Assembly (NCBI GenBank): GCA_002699585.1
Contig: PABP01000038.1
Span: 434,001 to 498,000 of the forward strand
Length of the DNA: 64,000 nucleotides
Source: Anaerolineaceae bacterium
Lineage (GTDB): Bacteria; Chloroflexota; Anaerolineae; Aggregatilineales; Phototrophicaceae
Direction: 5' to 3'
Shown here: positions 1 through 8,201 of the stretch, piece by piece
How the letters are laid out: the number at the start of each line of letters is the position of its first letter
Numbering within the stretch: position 1 is the stretch's first letter
Position numbers and translations under genes: made by a program
The notes under the pieces: generated by a model
What the model was told of the DNA's origin: nothing
What the model saw: only the letters and a program-made list of their open reading frames with translations
The model's database searches: none

Positions 1-528
1 CGACGAGAAGTCTTCTTCCGCGTCGATGATTTCTTCTTTGATATGCGGCGTAATCGGGCCGATGTTGGCTTCGTACAGGGCAAAAGCATTCAGCCGTGGC
101 GGCAGAATTTCAATCGCATGCAGGCGATCCGGTCGCCAGTTGCCGGCCTTTAGCTGTTCGACAGCTTCCTGCCCTTTGTCCGTATTCAAGAAATATAACG
201 CTTCCGGGCCAGTTTCCAATTCGGCCTTGGCATACAGCAGCGTGCCGCGTTGCAGTGCCTTCATGATGGTATCATCAAGGGCATCGTCCGGGTCTTGATC
301 CGGCAGGATGGCCGACAACATGCCCATCAGGTCGCCATTCTCGCGGAAGTCGCTGTAATGCAGGTAGCGATAAACGCCTTCCATCTGATGCAGGGCATGA
401 TAGCAATGCAGCGTCAGCTTCAACTCAGCCAGATCATCAATGGCAGGCAGCAGTTCCGTGAAGAACTGGGCATGCACACGGATGACGCTGTCTTTGCTGC
501 TATCGAACCCCTCGAATTTCTGGCTCAT
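1..528 (-). CDS. DnaD-like primosome protein, partial (C-terminus beyond left edge)
   Basis: The frame opens with ATG at 528, three bases after the dnaB stop, and stays open to the window edge, giving at least 176 residues. The N-terminus contains FFTELLPAIDDLAELKLTL followed by an HALHQMEG segment and an RGTLLYAKA segment. This is the pattern of the DnaD-domain proteins that Chloroflexota encode next to dnaB. DnaD-family proteins help load the replicative helicase at origins and at restart sites. The tight spacing suggests one transcript with dnaB and coupled translation. The family call comes from recalled sequence pattern and context; the C-terminal DnaD domain itself lies outside the window. 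Confidence 0.72.
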   Translation of the reverse strand, partial: MSQKFEGFDSSKDSVIRVHAQFFTELLPAIDDLAELKLTLHCYHALHQMEGVYRYLHYSDFRENGDLMGMLSAILPDQDPDDALDDTIMKALQRGTLLYAKAELETGPEALYFLNTDKGQEAVEQLKAGNWRPDRLHAIEILPPRLNAFALYEANIGPITPHIKEEIIDAEEDFSS

Positions 529-531
529 TGC

Positions 532-1890
532 TTATTCCAGATCACTCAAATCGACTTTGTGAACGCTGGCATCCATGAACTTGGTCAGGCGCTTTTCAAA
601 ATAGAGCTGGATGACACCAGTCGGGCCATTACGATGCTTCGACACGAGAATATCCGCCTGATTGGGGAACTCAGTCGCCTCATTATAGACCTCATCACGG
701 TAGAGGAACATCACAATATCGGAGTCCTGCTCGATAGAACCACTTTCACGCAGGTCACTGAGCACGGGCCGCTTGTCCTGGCGCTGCTCCACCGCACGCG
801 ATAGCTGCGCCGCACTAATGAGCGGCACATTGAACTCACGCGCGAGTTCCTTCAGGTTACGGCTGATGAAGCTGATTTCCTGCACGCGGTTATTCTCGTA
901 GCCTTTGCCCGCGTTCATCAACTGCATGTAATCAACCATAATCATATCCAGGCCGTGTTCATGGGCCAGGCGGCGGCATTTGGTACGCATCTCCAAGGGG
1001 GAAATCGCTGGGCTATCGTCAATAAAGATCGGGAAGTTGCTGATGCGCCCAACCGCTTCTGTAAAGCGCGAGGCTTCCTGCGCATTCAGTTGGGCTAAGC
1101 GCAACTTCTGAACATTGATGCCCGTCTCCATGGCGACCATACGCTGGACCATCTGCTCGACGCCCATTTCCATCGTGAAGATCGCCACCCGCGCCCCGAT
1201 GCGCGCGGCATTCATGGCGGTCGTCAATAGGAACGAGGTTTTGCCCATACCAGGACGACCTGCAAAAACAATCAAATCGGAGCGTTGGAAACCACCCAAA
1301 AGCTGGTCCAGATCCCGGAAGCCGCTGGGCACGCCAAGCGCTTTGCCCTGGTTTTGCAGCAATTCTTCAATGTGGTCGTAATAAGCACTGAGCGCTTCCC
1401 ACATCGGCACGAAATCGCGCTTGGTCTGGGTATCGCTAACGTTGAATAGCTGCGACTCCGCTTCCGAGATGACATCTTCGATGTTCTTCTCTTCATTCAG
1501 TGCCAGCAGCCGAATCTCATCAGACACCTGCATCAGGCGGCGGCGCACCGCTGTACGCTCGACAATGCGCCCATAAACCTCCGCATAAACCGAGGTGGGC
1601 GTGTTATTTGCTAGCTGGATGAGATAGGCTTGCCCGCCAATGGCATCCAGATGGTTGAAATTGTCCAGCTCTTCCGCGACGGTCAACTGGTCGATGGCCA
1701 TGCCACGCTCGTTCAAGCGAGCCATTGACGCCCAAATGTAATTGTGGCGCAGCAAGAAGAAGTCCTCCGGTTGGAGGAACGAAGACACGGTCACAAAGGC
1801 TTGCGGGTCCAGCAAGACCGCACCTATGACAGCTTCTTCCGCCTGTTGGCTAAATGGCGCACCGGGGTCCATCGTCGTGGGCATGCTCAT
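532..1890 (-). CDS. dnaB: replicative DNA helicase DnaB
   Basis: This is the hexameric 5'-3' replicative helicase that unwinds DNA ahead of the replisome and recruits primase. At 452 residues it has normal family length. The N-terminal DnaB domain (about residues 12-115) begins FSQQAEEAVIGAVLLDP. The RecA-like ATPase domain follows, with Walker A GRPGMGKTS at about 211-219 and Walker B LDMIMVDYMQLM at about 314-325, then the conserved ELAREFNVPLI and SDLRESGSIEQDSD segments. I see no intein and no frameshift. The gene is followed after three bases by a DnaD-like gene, so helicase and a probable loader or restart factor are co-expressed. No strong promoter was recognised in the 186 bases upstream. 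Confidence 0.97.
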   Translation of the reverse strand: MSMPTTMDPGAPFSQQAEEAVIGAVLLDPQAFVTVSSFLQPEDFFLLRHNYIWASMARLNERGMAIDQLTVAEELDNFNHLDAIGGQAYLIQLANNTPTSVYAEVYGRIVERTAVRRRLMQVSDEIRLLALNEEKNIEDVISEAESQLFNVSDTQTKRDFVPMWEALSAYYDHIEELLQNQGKALGVPSGFRDLDQLLGGFQRSDLIVFAGRPGMGKTSFLLTTAMNAARIGARVAIFTMEMGVEQMVQRMVAMETGINVQKLRLAQLNAQEASRFTEAVGRISNFPIFIDDSPAISPLEMRTKCRRLAHEHGLDMIMVDYMQLMNAGKGYENNRVQEISFISRNLKELAREFNVPLISAAQLSRAVEQRQDKRPVLSDLRESGSIEQDSDIVMFLYRDEVYNEATEFPNQADILVSKHRNGPTGVIQLYFEKRLTKFMDASVHKVDLSDLE

Positions 1891-2025
1891 ATGAAAAATG
1901 GCTTCCAGACTTTGCGAATAGAATACTAGGCTCTGGGTCGTTAATGTACAGTGGCTGCGCTTTTGGCATCACTTACATCAACCAACACATTGTCAAACCA
2001 AATTGTCGAACAGGGATAATGCAAA

Positions 2026-2048
2026 ACGGCGCAGGTGACACGCGCCGT
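2026..2048 (-). terminator. Rho-independent terminator after the BFN gene
   Basis: Seven-base GC-rich stem ACGGCGC/GCGCCGT with a nine-base loop. On the minus strand it is followed by TTTTGC. It lies just downstream of the bifunctional-nuclease-domain gene and upstream of dnaB, which separates the two transcripts. Confidence 0.6.
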
Positions 2049-2076
2049 CTTTCAGTTCATGGGCTAACGGAGCAGG

Positions 2077-2682
2077 CTACTGGTCTTCGTCGTCCAATTC
2101 GTCCAGATCGAGCGACGAATTCACGAAGTCCGCGAAAGCACTAAATTTGCTTTCATCGACATCTTCTGCTGGCTCTGCCGGTTCATCTTCGTCCATCTCG
2201 ACGTCATCTTCGGCTTCGCCCACAACAGGCAGGTCGAAATCGCCAAATTCATCTTCCTCTGGGTTATCCAGATCGATGTCTTCCGCCGGACGCTGAGCAG
2301 AGCGTTCCATGACCGCCTCAGCAACGAAGATAGGTGCCTTGGCACGGATCGCCAGATTGATGGCGTCACTGGGGCGTGCATCAACTTCGATCATACGACC
2401 ATCAATGTCGATGACGAGGCGCGCATAGTAAATCTCTTTGCGCACATCGTTCACGAGGATATGAACCAGTTTGCCGCCCATCTGCTCAATCGTCAGTTTG
2501 AGCAAGTCATGTGTCAACGGACGAGCTGTCTCTGTATTTTGTAATTCCAGGGTCAGCGCTTCCGCTTCGTATTGGCCTATCCAGATCGGCAAATAGCGAT
2601 CGTCGTTGATGTCTTTCAAGACCACCAGCCTCTGCTGGTTGGTTAAGCTCACACGGATGCTATCAACTTCAACTTCAATCAT
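2077..2682 (-). CDS. bifunctional nuclease (BFN/DUF151) domain protein
   Basis: A 201-residue protein whose first 130 residues match the BFN (DUF151) fold: VLKDINDDRYLPIWIGQYEA, then LTHDLLKLTIEQMGG and the hallmark VDARPSDAINLAIRAKAPI. Members have been linked to nuclease activity in plants and mycobacteria, but the bacterial role is poorly defined. Residues about 135-201 form a strongly acidic Asp/Glu-rich tail, a common extension in this family. Start is ATG at 2682. A promoter with a perfect TATAAT lies about 45 bases upstream. The gene is divergent from the lipoprotein gene at 2847. Confidence 0.88.
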   Translation of the reverse strand: MIEVEVDSIRVSLTNQQRLVVLKDINDDRYLPIWIGQYEAEALTLELQNTETARPLTHDLLKLTIEQMGGKLVHILVNDVRKEIYYARLVIDIDGRMIEVDARPSDAINLAIRAKAPIFVAEAVMERSAQRPAEDIDLDNPEEDEFGDFDLPVVGEAEDDVEMDEDEPAEPAEDVDESKFSAFADFVNSSLDLDELDDEDQ

Positions 2683-2727
2683 GAGATTTTACTTCGTCGT
2701 ATCAATGAGACATCGGGTTGTGTTACG

Positions 2728-2755
2728 ATTATACACTGGGTTATGGCCTAAGCAA
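2728..2755 (-). promoter_or_regulatory. sigma-70-type promoter for the BFN gene
   Basis: On the minus strand TTGCTT (2750-2755) is separated by 16 bases from a perfect TATAAT (2728-2733), about 45 bases before the ATG at 2682. The -35 is only a partial match. Confidence 0.45.
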
Positions 2756-2846
2756 CAGCGCAGCATTGATCTAACGGAACCTTAAATCAAACAACCCCGG
2801 CCTGACAGAACTCATGTAGGCAATTGCAAAAAGATAAACCAAATCC

Positions 2847-3511
2847 ATGCGCAAACAAACCCTGCTGATTACGGCTGTATTTATCCTCTTGATGGCGAGT
2901 GGCTGTGCCTCTTCGCTGACGACACGCGGCCCGTCGACAGAAATCACGGTCGGTGACATCTTGTTGCAAGACAATTTTTCATCCAATCGCGGTTGGGAAT
3001 CCAGAACGGCGGATTGGGCATACATGAACATCGTCAACGAAAGTTATCGCATGTGGCTGACGCGCAATGTGTATATCTATGGCCTCTATCAGGAAACATA
3101 CAGCGATACGATTATCCAGGCCGATGCCCTCTTGCTGACTGACAACCCGAAAACCCTGTATGGACTGCGCTGTCGGGCAAACGGTCCCAACAATGCCAAC
3201 GGCTATTATTTCTTACTGAGTGCTGATGGTGCCTTCTCGATTCGTTACGGCGCTAACAATGCCATCGACCCGCTGGTAGAGTGGCAAAATCACAATGCCA
3301 TCCATACCGATGGGCGTGTAAACACCATCAAAGCCATTTGCTCCAGTGATTATCTGGCGCTGTATGTCAACGACACCTTCGTCGCGGATGCCCGTGACAG
3401 CCGCTATGGTACGGGCTATATCGGGTTCGCATTGGGGCAACCGCAGGCCACACCATCGATAACCCGGCAGATGTCGCTTTCGACAATCTACGGGTGTGGC
3501 AAGCCCATTAA
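2847..3511 (+). CDS. lipoprotein with LamG-like sandwich domain, apparent frameshift near the 3' end
   Basis: The product begins MRKQTLLITAVFILLMASGC, a signal peptide with a lipobox (cysteine 20), so it should be anchored outside the membrane. The body (LLQDNFSSNRGWESR, YGLRCRANGPNNANGYYF, YGTGYIGFALG) resembles the concanavalin/LamG-like jelly-roll domains common in Chloroflexota lipoproteins. After GYIGFALG the continuous frame turns into an unrelated tail and runs to 3596, through a terminator and into the converging LysM gene. In the -1 frame the sequence reads DNPADVAFDNLRVWQAH and stops at 3511, the usual end of this domain. I therefore end the gene at 3511 and infer a one-base loss at the GGGG run near 3435. 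It could be a sequencing error or a real mutation. Confidence 0.75.
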
Positions 3512-3515
3512 CGCA

Positions 3516-3542
3516 AAAAGCCGAGGGCATGCCCCGGCTTTT
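3516..3542. terminator. bidirectional terminator between converging genes
   Basis: Stem AAAAGCCG/CGGCTTTT (3516-3523 with 3535-3542), continued by GGG/CCC after a one-base bulge, with loop CATG. The A and T tracts allow use in both directions, serving the lipoprotein (plus) and the LysM gene (minus). Its position only makes sense if the lipoprotein stops at 3511. Confidence 0.75.
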
Positions 3543-3560
3543 GTTTCATCTGCTGATTGG

Positions 3561-4475
3561 CTAACTCTGCGGAATGATGAGTTCCTGCCCCAATGACAGC
3601 GCATCGGGATTCGCCAGATCATTGGCCGCAACGATGTCCTCAATCGTGACGCCATAGGCCAGCGCAATACTATAGAGCGTCTCGCCAGATGACACAACAT
3701 GGACCGTGCTACCGGCTGGGGCACTGGATGTCGGTTGACCAGCGGGTTCCGAGATGGATGGCTGATTGACAGTATCTTCCCCACTTGGGACACAATTAGG
3801 AATAATCAATTCCTGACCGGGCTGGATAATCGCCGTTTCCGCTAGATCGTTGACACTGAGCAACTCTGCCAGTGTAAAGCGGTCGTCGTTTAGGGCAATG
3901 CGGAACAGGGTATCCCCTGATTGAATTACATACGTACAGGACGCATCGCCAACAGCATCAATGGCGGTTGGTGTCGCGCCCAGATCACTGGCGCCAGTTC
4001 TGCCAGTTGTTTCCCCAGGAGTACCCTCGGTCGCCGTTGGGAAGTCAATCTGTGACTGTTGTTCCGGCGTGATAATCGAAACCAGGGTCGCTGTCGGTAC
4101 TAACGAGTCATTCGATTGAACAGTATCACCCATTTGTGTGGGCGTGGTCAGGCCGTTTGAAGGTGGCTCAATGATGCGGATCGTCGCAGTAGCATTGGGC
4201 GCAGGCGTGGTTGGTACAGCCGAATCGAGCATCGCCACGGTGCTGGTCGGCTCGGAGAAAATCGCCGTCGCCGTCAGCTCCATATCGGTGATAACGGGGG
4301 TTTCGTCGCCAGCATCCGTATCAGCATCAGCATTCGGGTCAATGATAATGACATCCGAATTACTGGTTGGCTGCACGTTCTGGCTATCAATCGTCTCAAA
4401 ATCATCTTGTGCCTGTTGATAACAACCGGCGGCCAATAAGGCTATAGCTAAAAAACTAAATGCTCGCCTACGCAT
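3561..4475 (-). CDS. LysM-domain lipoprotein
   Basis: The 304-residue product has a lipoprotein signal (LLAAGC, cysteine 18), a long Thr/Pro/Ser-rich linker (about 25-178) and two LysM domains at about 182-226 (YVIQSGDTLFRIALND...GQELIIP) and 258-303 (HVVSSGETLYSIALAYG...GQELIIP). LysM modules bind the N-acetylglucosamine units of peptidoglycan, so the protein probably tethers the membrane to the wall. No catalytic domain is present. The start ATG at 4475 has an AGGAGAC Shine-Dalgarno. A plausible promoter lies at 4616-4644, which would leave a leader of roughly 130 bases. Confidence 0.9.
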   Translation of the reverse strand: MRRRAFSFLAIALLAAGCYQQAQDDFETIDSQNVQPTSNSDVIIIDPNADADTDAGDETPVITDMELTATAIFSEPTSTVAMLDSAVPTTPAPNATATIRIIEPPSNGLTTPTQMGDTVQSNDSLVPTATLVSIITPEQQSQIDFPTATEGTPGETTGRTGASDLGATPTAIDAVGDASCTYVIQSGDTLFRIALNDDRFTLAELLSVNDLAETAIIQPGQELIIPNCVPSGEDTVNQPSISEPAGQPTSSAPAGSTVHVVSSGETLYSIALAYGVTIEDIVAANDLANPDALSLGQELIIPQS

Positions 4476-4823
4476 TGTCTGCGTCTCCTAACAGCTAGCG
4501 AAGCCTGGAAAAAGCCCGTTAGCGATACTGTTTGACTAATCAATTGGTGCAAAGAGCGCGTCGGCTGTTTGCACACGCGCCAGATGGTAGCTGTGTCCGT
4601 TACGGTTCGCCCATCACTATACAATGACGGAGTCACAGCCTCAATATAAATTGTAGGCTTTTTGGGCGGCTGCGCAAACGAAAACCACCACCGAACAGGC
4701 TACGCAAAGCCTTACTCAAACGCCTGAGGCATGATTGGCGTTAGCCGACGCTGTACGCAGACGGTATAGTATGGGCCACATACGATGATGTATTCTGTCC
4801 ACACAAGAGCCAGGGACCCTAAA
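4476..4823. other. 348-base divergent intergenic region
   Basis: No convincing coding sequence is seen between the divergent LysM and amidohydrolase genes. It holds the candidate LysM promoter (minus) and, on the plus strand, a TATAGT at 4765-4770 with TTAGCC 18 bases upstream, which could drive the amidohydrolase. I see nothing else of note. Confidence 0.5.
4616..4644 (-). promoter_or_regulatory. candidate promoter for the LysM lipoprotein
   Basis: Minus-strand TTGAGG (4639-4644), 17-base spacer, TATAGT (4616-4621). The elements match four and five of six consensus bases. The distance to the ATG is long, about 140 bases. Confidence 0.45.
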
Positions 4824-6056
4824 ATGACCCTTTTTATAAAAAATGGCACGCTGATAGATGGAACGGGCGCAGACCCGATTGCCAATGCCACCATCCTGAT
4901 TGATGCTGGCATGATTACGCAAGTGGGCGATGTTCAACCACCGGACGATGCAACCATCATTGACGCCCAGGGCGGGACGATTTTGCCTGGGTTTATTGAT
5001 TCGCATGTCCATATGATGTTCGAGATCACAGCCCTACAAGAGCGCGTCAGCACGCCCTTTTCCATGAACTTCTACAAGGCGATCCATCACATGCTGCGCA
5101 CCTTGAATGCGGGTATTACCAGCGTGCGCGATGCGGGTGGCACCGACCTGGGTGTCAAACAGTCGATTGAAAGAGGGCTAGTCCCTGGCCCACGCATGCA
5201 GATTAGCATTTCTGTGCTGGGCATTACCGGCGGCCATACAGACGGATGGAATCCCTCCGGTATAAATACAAGCCTGTTCCCAGCCTACCCCGGCAACCCG
5301 GATGGCATCTGCGATGGCGTCGAGGAAGTTCGCAAAAAAGTCCGTGAAGTACTACGGGCTGGCGCGGACGTCATCAAAGTTTGCTCGACAGGTGGGGTCC
5401 TCAGCCCAACGGACCACCCCAACTTCACGCAATTCACAGAAGAAGAACTCGCTGTGATGGTACAAGAAGGGCAATTCCGCAACGGCATCAAAGTCATGGC
5501 CCATGCCCAGGGTGCGGAAGGCATCAAGAATGCCGTTCGTGCCGGGATTCACTCCATCGAGCATGGCATCTACCTGGATCAAGAAGCTATTGATCTGATG
5601 CTGGAACATGGCACATTCCTGGTGCCGACCCTGCTAGCCCCGGTCGCTGTGCTGGAAATTGGCGAATCAACGGGCGCCATGCCGCCTTACGGCATCGAGA
5701 AAAGCAAACAGGTCATAGACGTTCACCGCGAGAGCATCGCGCGGGCCTACGAAGCAGGCGTTAAAATCGCGATGGGCACGGACGCGGGCGTCATGCCACA
5801 TGGCACCAACCTGCGCGAGCTGGAACTCATGAAGCAAATCGGCATGTCCCCGATGGAAACTATTGTGGCAACAACCAAAACCGCCGCCGAATGCCTCGGC
5901 TGGGACGAAGACTTAGGCACCGTGGAACGCGGTAAACTGGCCGATCTGGTCATCAGCAAAGTTAACCCACTGGATGACCTCAAGGGCCTGCAAGATACGA
6001 ATAATATCTCTGTGGTACTCAAAGGTGGCGAAATCATCAAAGACATCCGCCAGTAG
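4824..6056 (+). CDS. metal-dependent amidohydrolase (imidazolonepropionase-like)
   Basis: A 410-residue amidohydrolase-superfamily enzyme of the imidazolonepropionase/Xaa-Pro dipeptidase-like branch that hydrolyses C-N bonds. The TIM-barrel metal site is visible: HVH at 61-63, the likely carboxylated lysine in VIKVCSTGG (K185), H227 in MAHAQG, H247 in SIEHGIY and D320 in MGTDAG. The short N-terminal sandwich domain (IKNGTLIDGTG...) is completed by the C-terminal GKLADLVISKVNPL segment. An upstream ATG at 4785 is open, but the family begins at MTLFIKNGTLIDG, so I start at 4824. It is monocistronic with no partner gene that would reveal the substrate. Family certain, substrate unknown. Confidence 0.9.
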   Translation: MTLFIKNGTLIDGTGADPIANATILIDAGMITQVGDVQPPDDATIIDAQGGTILPGFIDSHVHMMFEITALQERVSTPFSMNFYKAIHHMLRTLNAGITSVRDAGGTDLGVKQSIERGLVPGPRMQISISVLGITGGHTDGWNPSGINTSLFPAYPGNPDGICDGVEEVRKKVREVLRAGADVIKVCSTGGVLSPTDHPNFTQFTEEELAVMVQEGQFRNGIKVMAHAQGAEGIKNAVRAGIHSIEHGIYLDQEAIDLMLEHGTFLVPTLLAPVAVLEIGESTGAMPPYGIEKSKQVIDVHRESIARAYEAGVKIAMGTDAGVMPHGTNLRELELMKQIGMSPMETIVATTKTAAECLGWDEDLGTVERGKLADLVISKVNPLDDLKGLQDTNNISVVLKGGEIIKDIRQ

Positions 6057-6219
6057 CCATAAGAAACAGGATTCAAAGGCGGCTGTGCATGCCTGAGCAA
6101 CCGTCACAACTTATAAGAAACTGATATAGAATCACGACAGTCCGGCTGTTACGCCGTTTGTTTCATGTACACTTGTTATGGATGCGTCAGCATCTCCAAC
6201 CAGAAGGGTTATTGATCGC

Positions 6220-6672
6220 ATGAATCCGCTTACGATTCAGCCAATTGGCATCGTCAAAACCATCTCACCGGAGCCAGAAGGCGACGATTGGAGCAAAGTG
6301 CTCAGCGAATTGCACATTGATGAGGCATTCGCCAGCGGGCTGGAAGGCCTTGGAGATTGGTCACATATCGTCGTGATTTACTCCATGCACGGCTCGCAGT
6401 TCAGCCCGGAAGAGCACCTTGTCCGCTCTCCTGGCCTGGATTTGCCGGAAGTCGGCATTTTTGCGCAGCGTGCACGCTTCCATCCCAATACCATCGGCCT
6501 GACAGCGGTACGTCTGATGGAGATTAACGACACGGTCATCAAAGTAAAGGGCCTGGATGCCATCGACAAGACGCCGATTCTGGATATCAAACCTTATGCG
6601 CCTATTTACGATGGCGTGCAAGACCCGCTGGTTCCGGCCTGGTTCATTCAATTGATGCAAGGGAATGTCTAA
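6220..6672 (+). CDS. trmO: tRNA methyltransferase TrmO (TsaA/YaeB family)
   Basis: The protein of 150 residues matches the UPF0066/TrmO beta-barrel family, which uses S-adenosylmethionine to N6-methylate threonylcarbamoyladenosine at tRNA position 37. Key segments are IQPIGIVKTISPEP near the start, DWSHIVVIYSMH, the family motif region VGIFAQRARFHPNTIGLTAV, and the C-terminal VKGLDAIDKTPILDIKPY. The usual RPNPIG reads HPNTIG here, a mild deviation. I start at the ATG at 6220, preceded by AGAAGG, rather than at 6178, which would add 14 unrelated residues. Its stop overlaps the next start by one base (TAATG), so the two are translationally coupled. Confidence 0.88.
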   Translation: MNPLTIQPIGIVKTISPEPEGDDWSKVLSELHIDEAFASGLEGLGDWSHIVVIYSMHGSQFSPEEHLVRSPGLDLPEVGIFAQRARFHPNTIGLTAVRLMEINDTVIKVKGLDAIDKTPILDIKPYAPIYDGVQDPLVPAWFIQLMQGNV

Positions 6673-7205
6673 TGCGATACGGGTGGATGGTTTTATGTCT
6701 GTTGTTTATGCTCGCCCTGCCAATTGCGGCCCAGGACGCGCAAAGCACATCAATTCCACCCATTCGCGATGAATCCGGCGTGTTGCAAACCACGCTGGAA
6801 GCCAACGACACAGTCGAAACTAGCGACAGCGATAGCAGCGAAGCCCAACTCGAAGCAACTTTAGCTGCTAACACGCCGCCCGTCGATACGTCGACCATAG
6901 ATGACAACAGCGGCAATCTACAAGCAACGTTGCAGGCTAACGATGGCAATAAAAGCAACCAGATAGGCACAGGAGGCGATGAATCCGGCCATCTGAGTGC
7001 AACTCTGGAAGCCAACGATCCGACCCTGGTGCCCGATACGACCTCAAGAAATTTGACGCCCTATCTGCCCAGCAACATCCTTGAAGAGAACATCCACCAG
7101 ATATTGACGTTGGTGGCCCTGGCGATTGGTTTCTCCCTGGTGTGGAAACTGCGCCAGCGTACGTTCATCGATATGGACGACCGCAAGAAAAAGAAGAAAC
7201 GTTAG
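6672..7205 (+). CDS. small exported, single-membrane-span protein with four 14-residue repeats
   Basis: I do not recognise a family. The 177-residue product has a signal sequence (WMVLCLLFMLALPIAAQD, cleavage near 20), then a low-complexity exterior region with four copies of a 14-residue unit: DESGVLQTTLEAND (33-46), SSEAQLEATLAANT (55-68), DNSGNLQATLQAND (78-91) and DESGHLSATLEAND (103-116), about 22-25 residues apart. A membrane helix follows (about 143-159, ILTLVALAIGFSLVWKL), and a short basic cytoplasmic tail ends KKKKKR. Topology is therefore repeats outside, tail inside. It is translationally coupled to trmO, which need not mean related function. Confidence 0.8.
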   Translation: MRYGWMVLCLLFMLALPIAAQDAQSTSIPPIRDESGVLQTTLEANDTVETSDSDSSEAQLEATLAANTPPVDTSTIDDNSGNLQATLQANDGNKSNQIGTGGDESGHLSATLEANDPTLVPDTTSRNLTPYLPSNILEENIHQILTLVALAIGFSLVWKLRQRTFIDMDDRKKKKKR

Positions 7206-7295
7206 CCCTCTATTGGTGCTTGATGGTGCTAGCCGCGCCTCACGCACCCATGCTACGGTAAAATCTGTTCCCGATAAGACAAACGGATACAGACG

Positions 7296-8180
7296 ATGCC
7301 CCAACATACCTATCACCTGCTGGATGTCTTCACATCGACACCATTTGGTGGCAACCAATTGGCCGTCTTCCCAGATGCCGCCGCCATCCCGCCTGCCTTG
7401 ATGCAAACCATCGCCAATGAACTGAATCTATCGGAAACCGTCTTTCTGCTGCCGACAGACGCGCCAGGGTGCGACTATCGCATGCGTATCTTCACGCCGC
7501 GTATGGAACTGCCGATGGCAGGCCATCCCACCGTTGGCACAGGCTACTTGTTGGCTCACCTGGGCATGGTCGATGTCCAGGCGGAGGCGGTTACGCTGAC
7601 GATGGAGCAGAAAGTCGGACCGATTGGCATCACCATTTATCCTGAACAGCCCTGGCGGGTGGCCATGCACCAGCCACAGCCAGAATTTGGCGAAGTGCTC
7701 CACAATGAAGACCAAATTGCTGCTTTACTCGGACTAGACCCAGCCGAACTGGCTGATACACCCAAACAAGTCGTTTCTACAGGCGTGCCCTTTCTTTTCG
7801 TACCCCTGAAATCGCTAGATGCCGCCCATCGCATTCAGTTCAATGGCGATGTCTGGAAGCAGCATTTCAACGGGCGCCATATCTACACCTTCACGATGGA
7901 AACCGAATTAGCAGGCAGCACGGTCCACAGCCGCATGTTTGCCCCAGCAATGGGCATCGCAGAAGACCCGGCAACGGGTGCCGCCAGCGGACCACTGGGA
8001 GCTTATCTGTTGAAATATGGGCTGGTCAATGAGATGCCCATCGTCAATGAACAGGGCGTTGAAATGGGACGACAGAGTATCATCACCATTGCGCTAGAAG
8101 GCTCTGCCGATGCCATTACAGGCATCGAAATTAGCGGTAGCAGCGTTTATATGGGCCAGGGCACCATCGTCCTGCCATAA
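7296..8180 (+). CDS. PhzF family isomerase
   Basis: A 294-residue protein with the diaminopimelate-epimerase-like fold of PhzF/YddE proteins. Clear signatures are LLDVFTSTPFGGNQLAVF at the N-terminus, the catalytic glutamate in NELNLSETVFL (E47), MRIFTPRMELPMAGHPTVG, and the C-terminal phosphate-loop-like GIAEDPATGAASGPLGAYL. Most PhzF homologues outside phenazine clusters have unknown substrates, and no phenazine genes are present here, so phenazine synthesis should not be inferred. It is followed after 21 bases by a DJ-1/PfpI gene, probably in the same transcript. Confidence 0.93.
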   Translation: MPQHTYHLLDVFTSTPFGGNQLAVFPDAAAIPPALMQTIANELNLSETVFLLPTDAPGCDYRMRIFTPRMELPMAGHPTVGTGYLLAHLGMVDVQAEAVTLTMEQKVGPIGITIYPEQPWRVAMHQPQPEFGEVLHNEDQIAALLGLDPAELADTPKQVVSTGVPFLFVPLKSLDAAHRIQFNGDVWKQHFNGRHIYTFTMETELAGSTVHSRMFAPAMGIAEDPATGAASGPLGAYLLKYGLVNEMPIVNEQGVEMGRQSIITIALEGSADAITGIEISGSSVYMGQGTIVLP

Positions 8181-8201
8181 CCTACATCGGAGGATTACAT
8201 C

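Noticed and set aside
2121-2384. Second minus-strand frame inside the BFN gene
   Set aside because: Shifted-frame shadow of the acidic tail; it starts within a conserved domain and lacks a Shine-Dalgarno.
3496-3596. The C-terminal tail of the lipoprotein frame as a real domain
   Set aside because: It runs through a hairpin terminator and into the converging LysM gene, while the shifted frame ends in a recognisable domain terminus at 3511.
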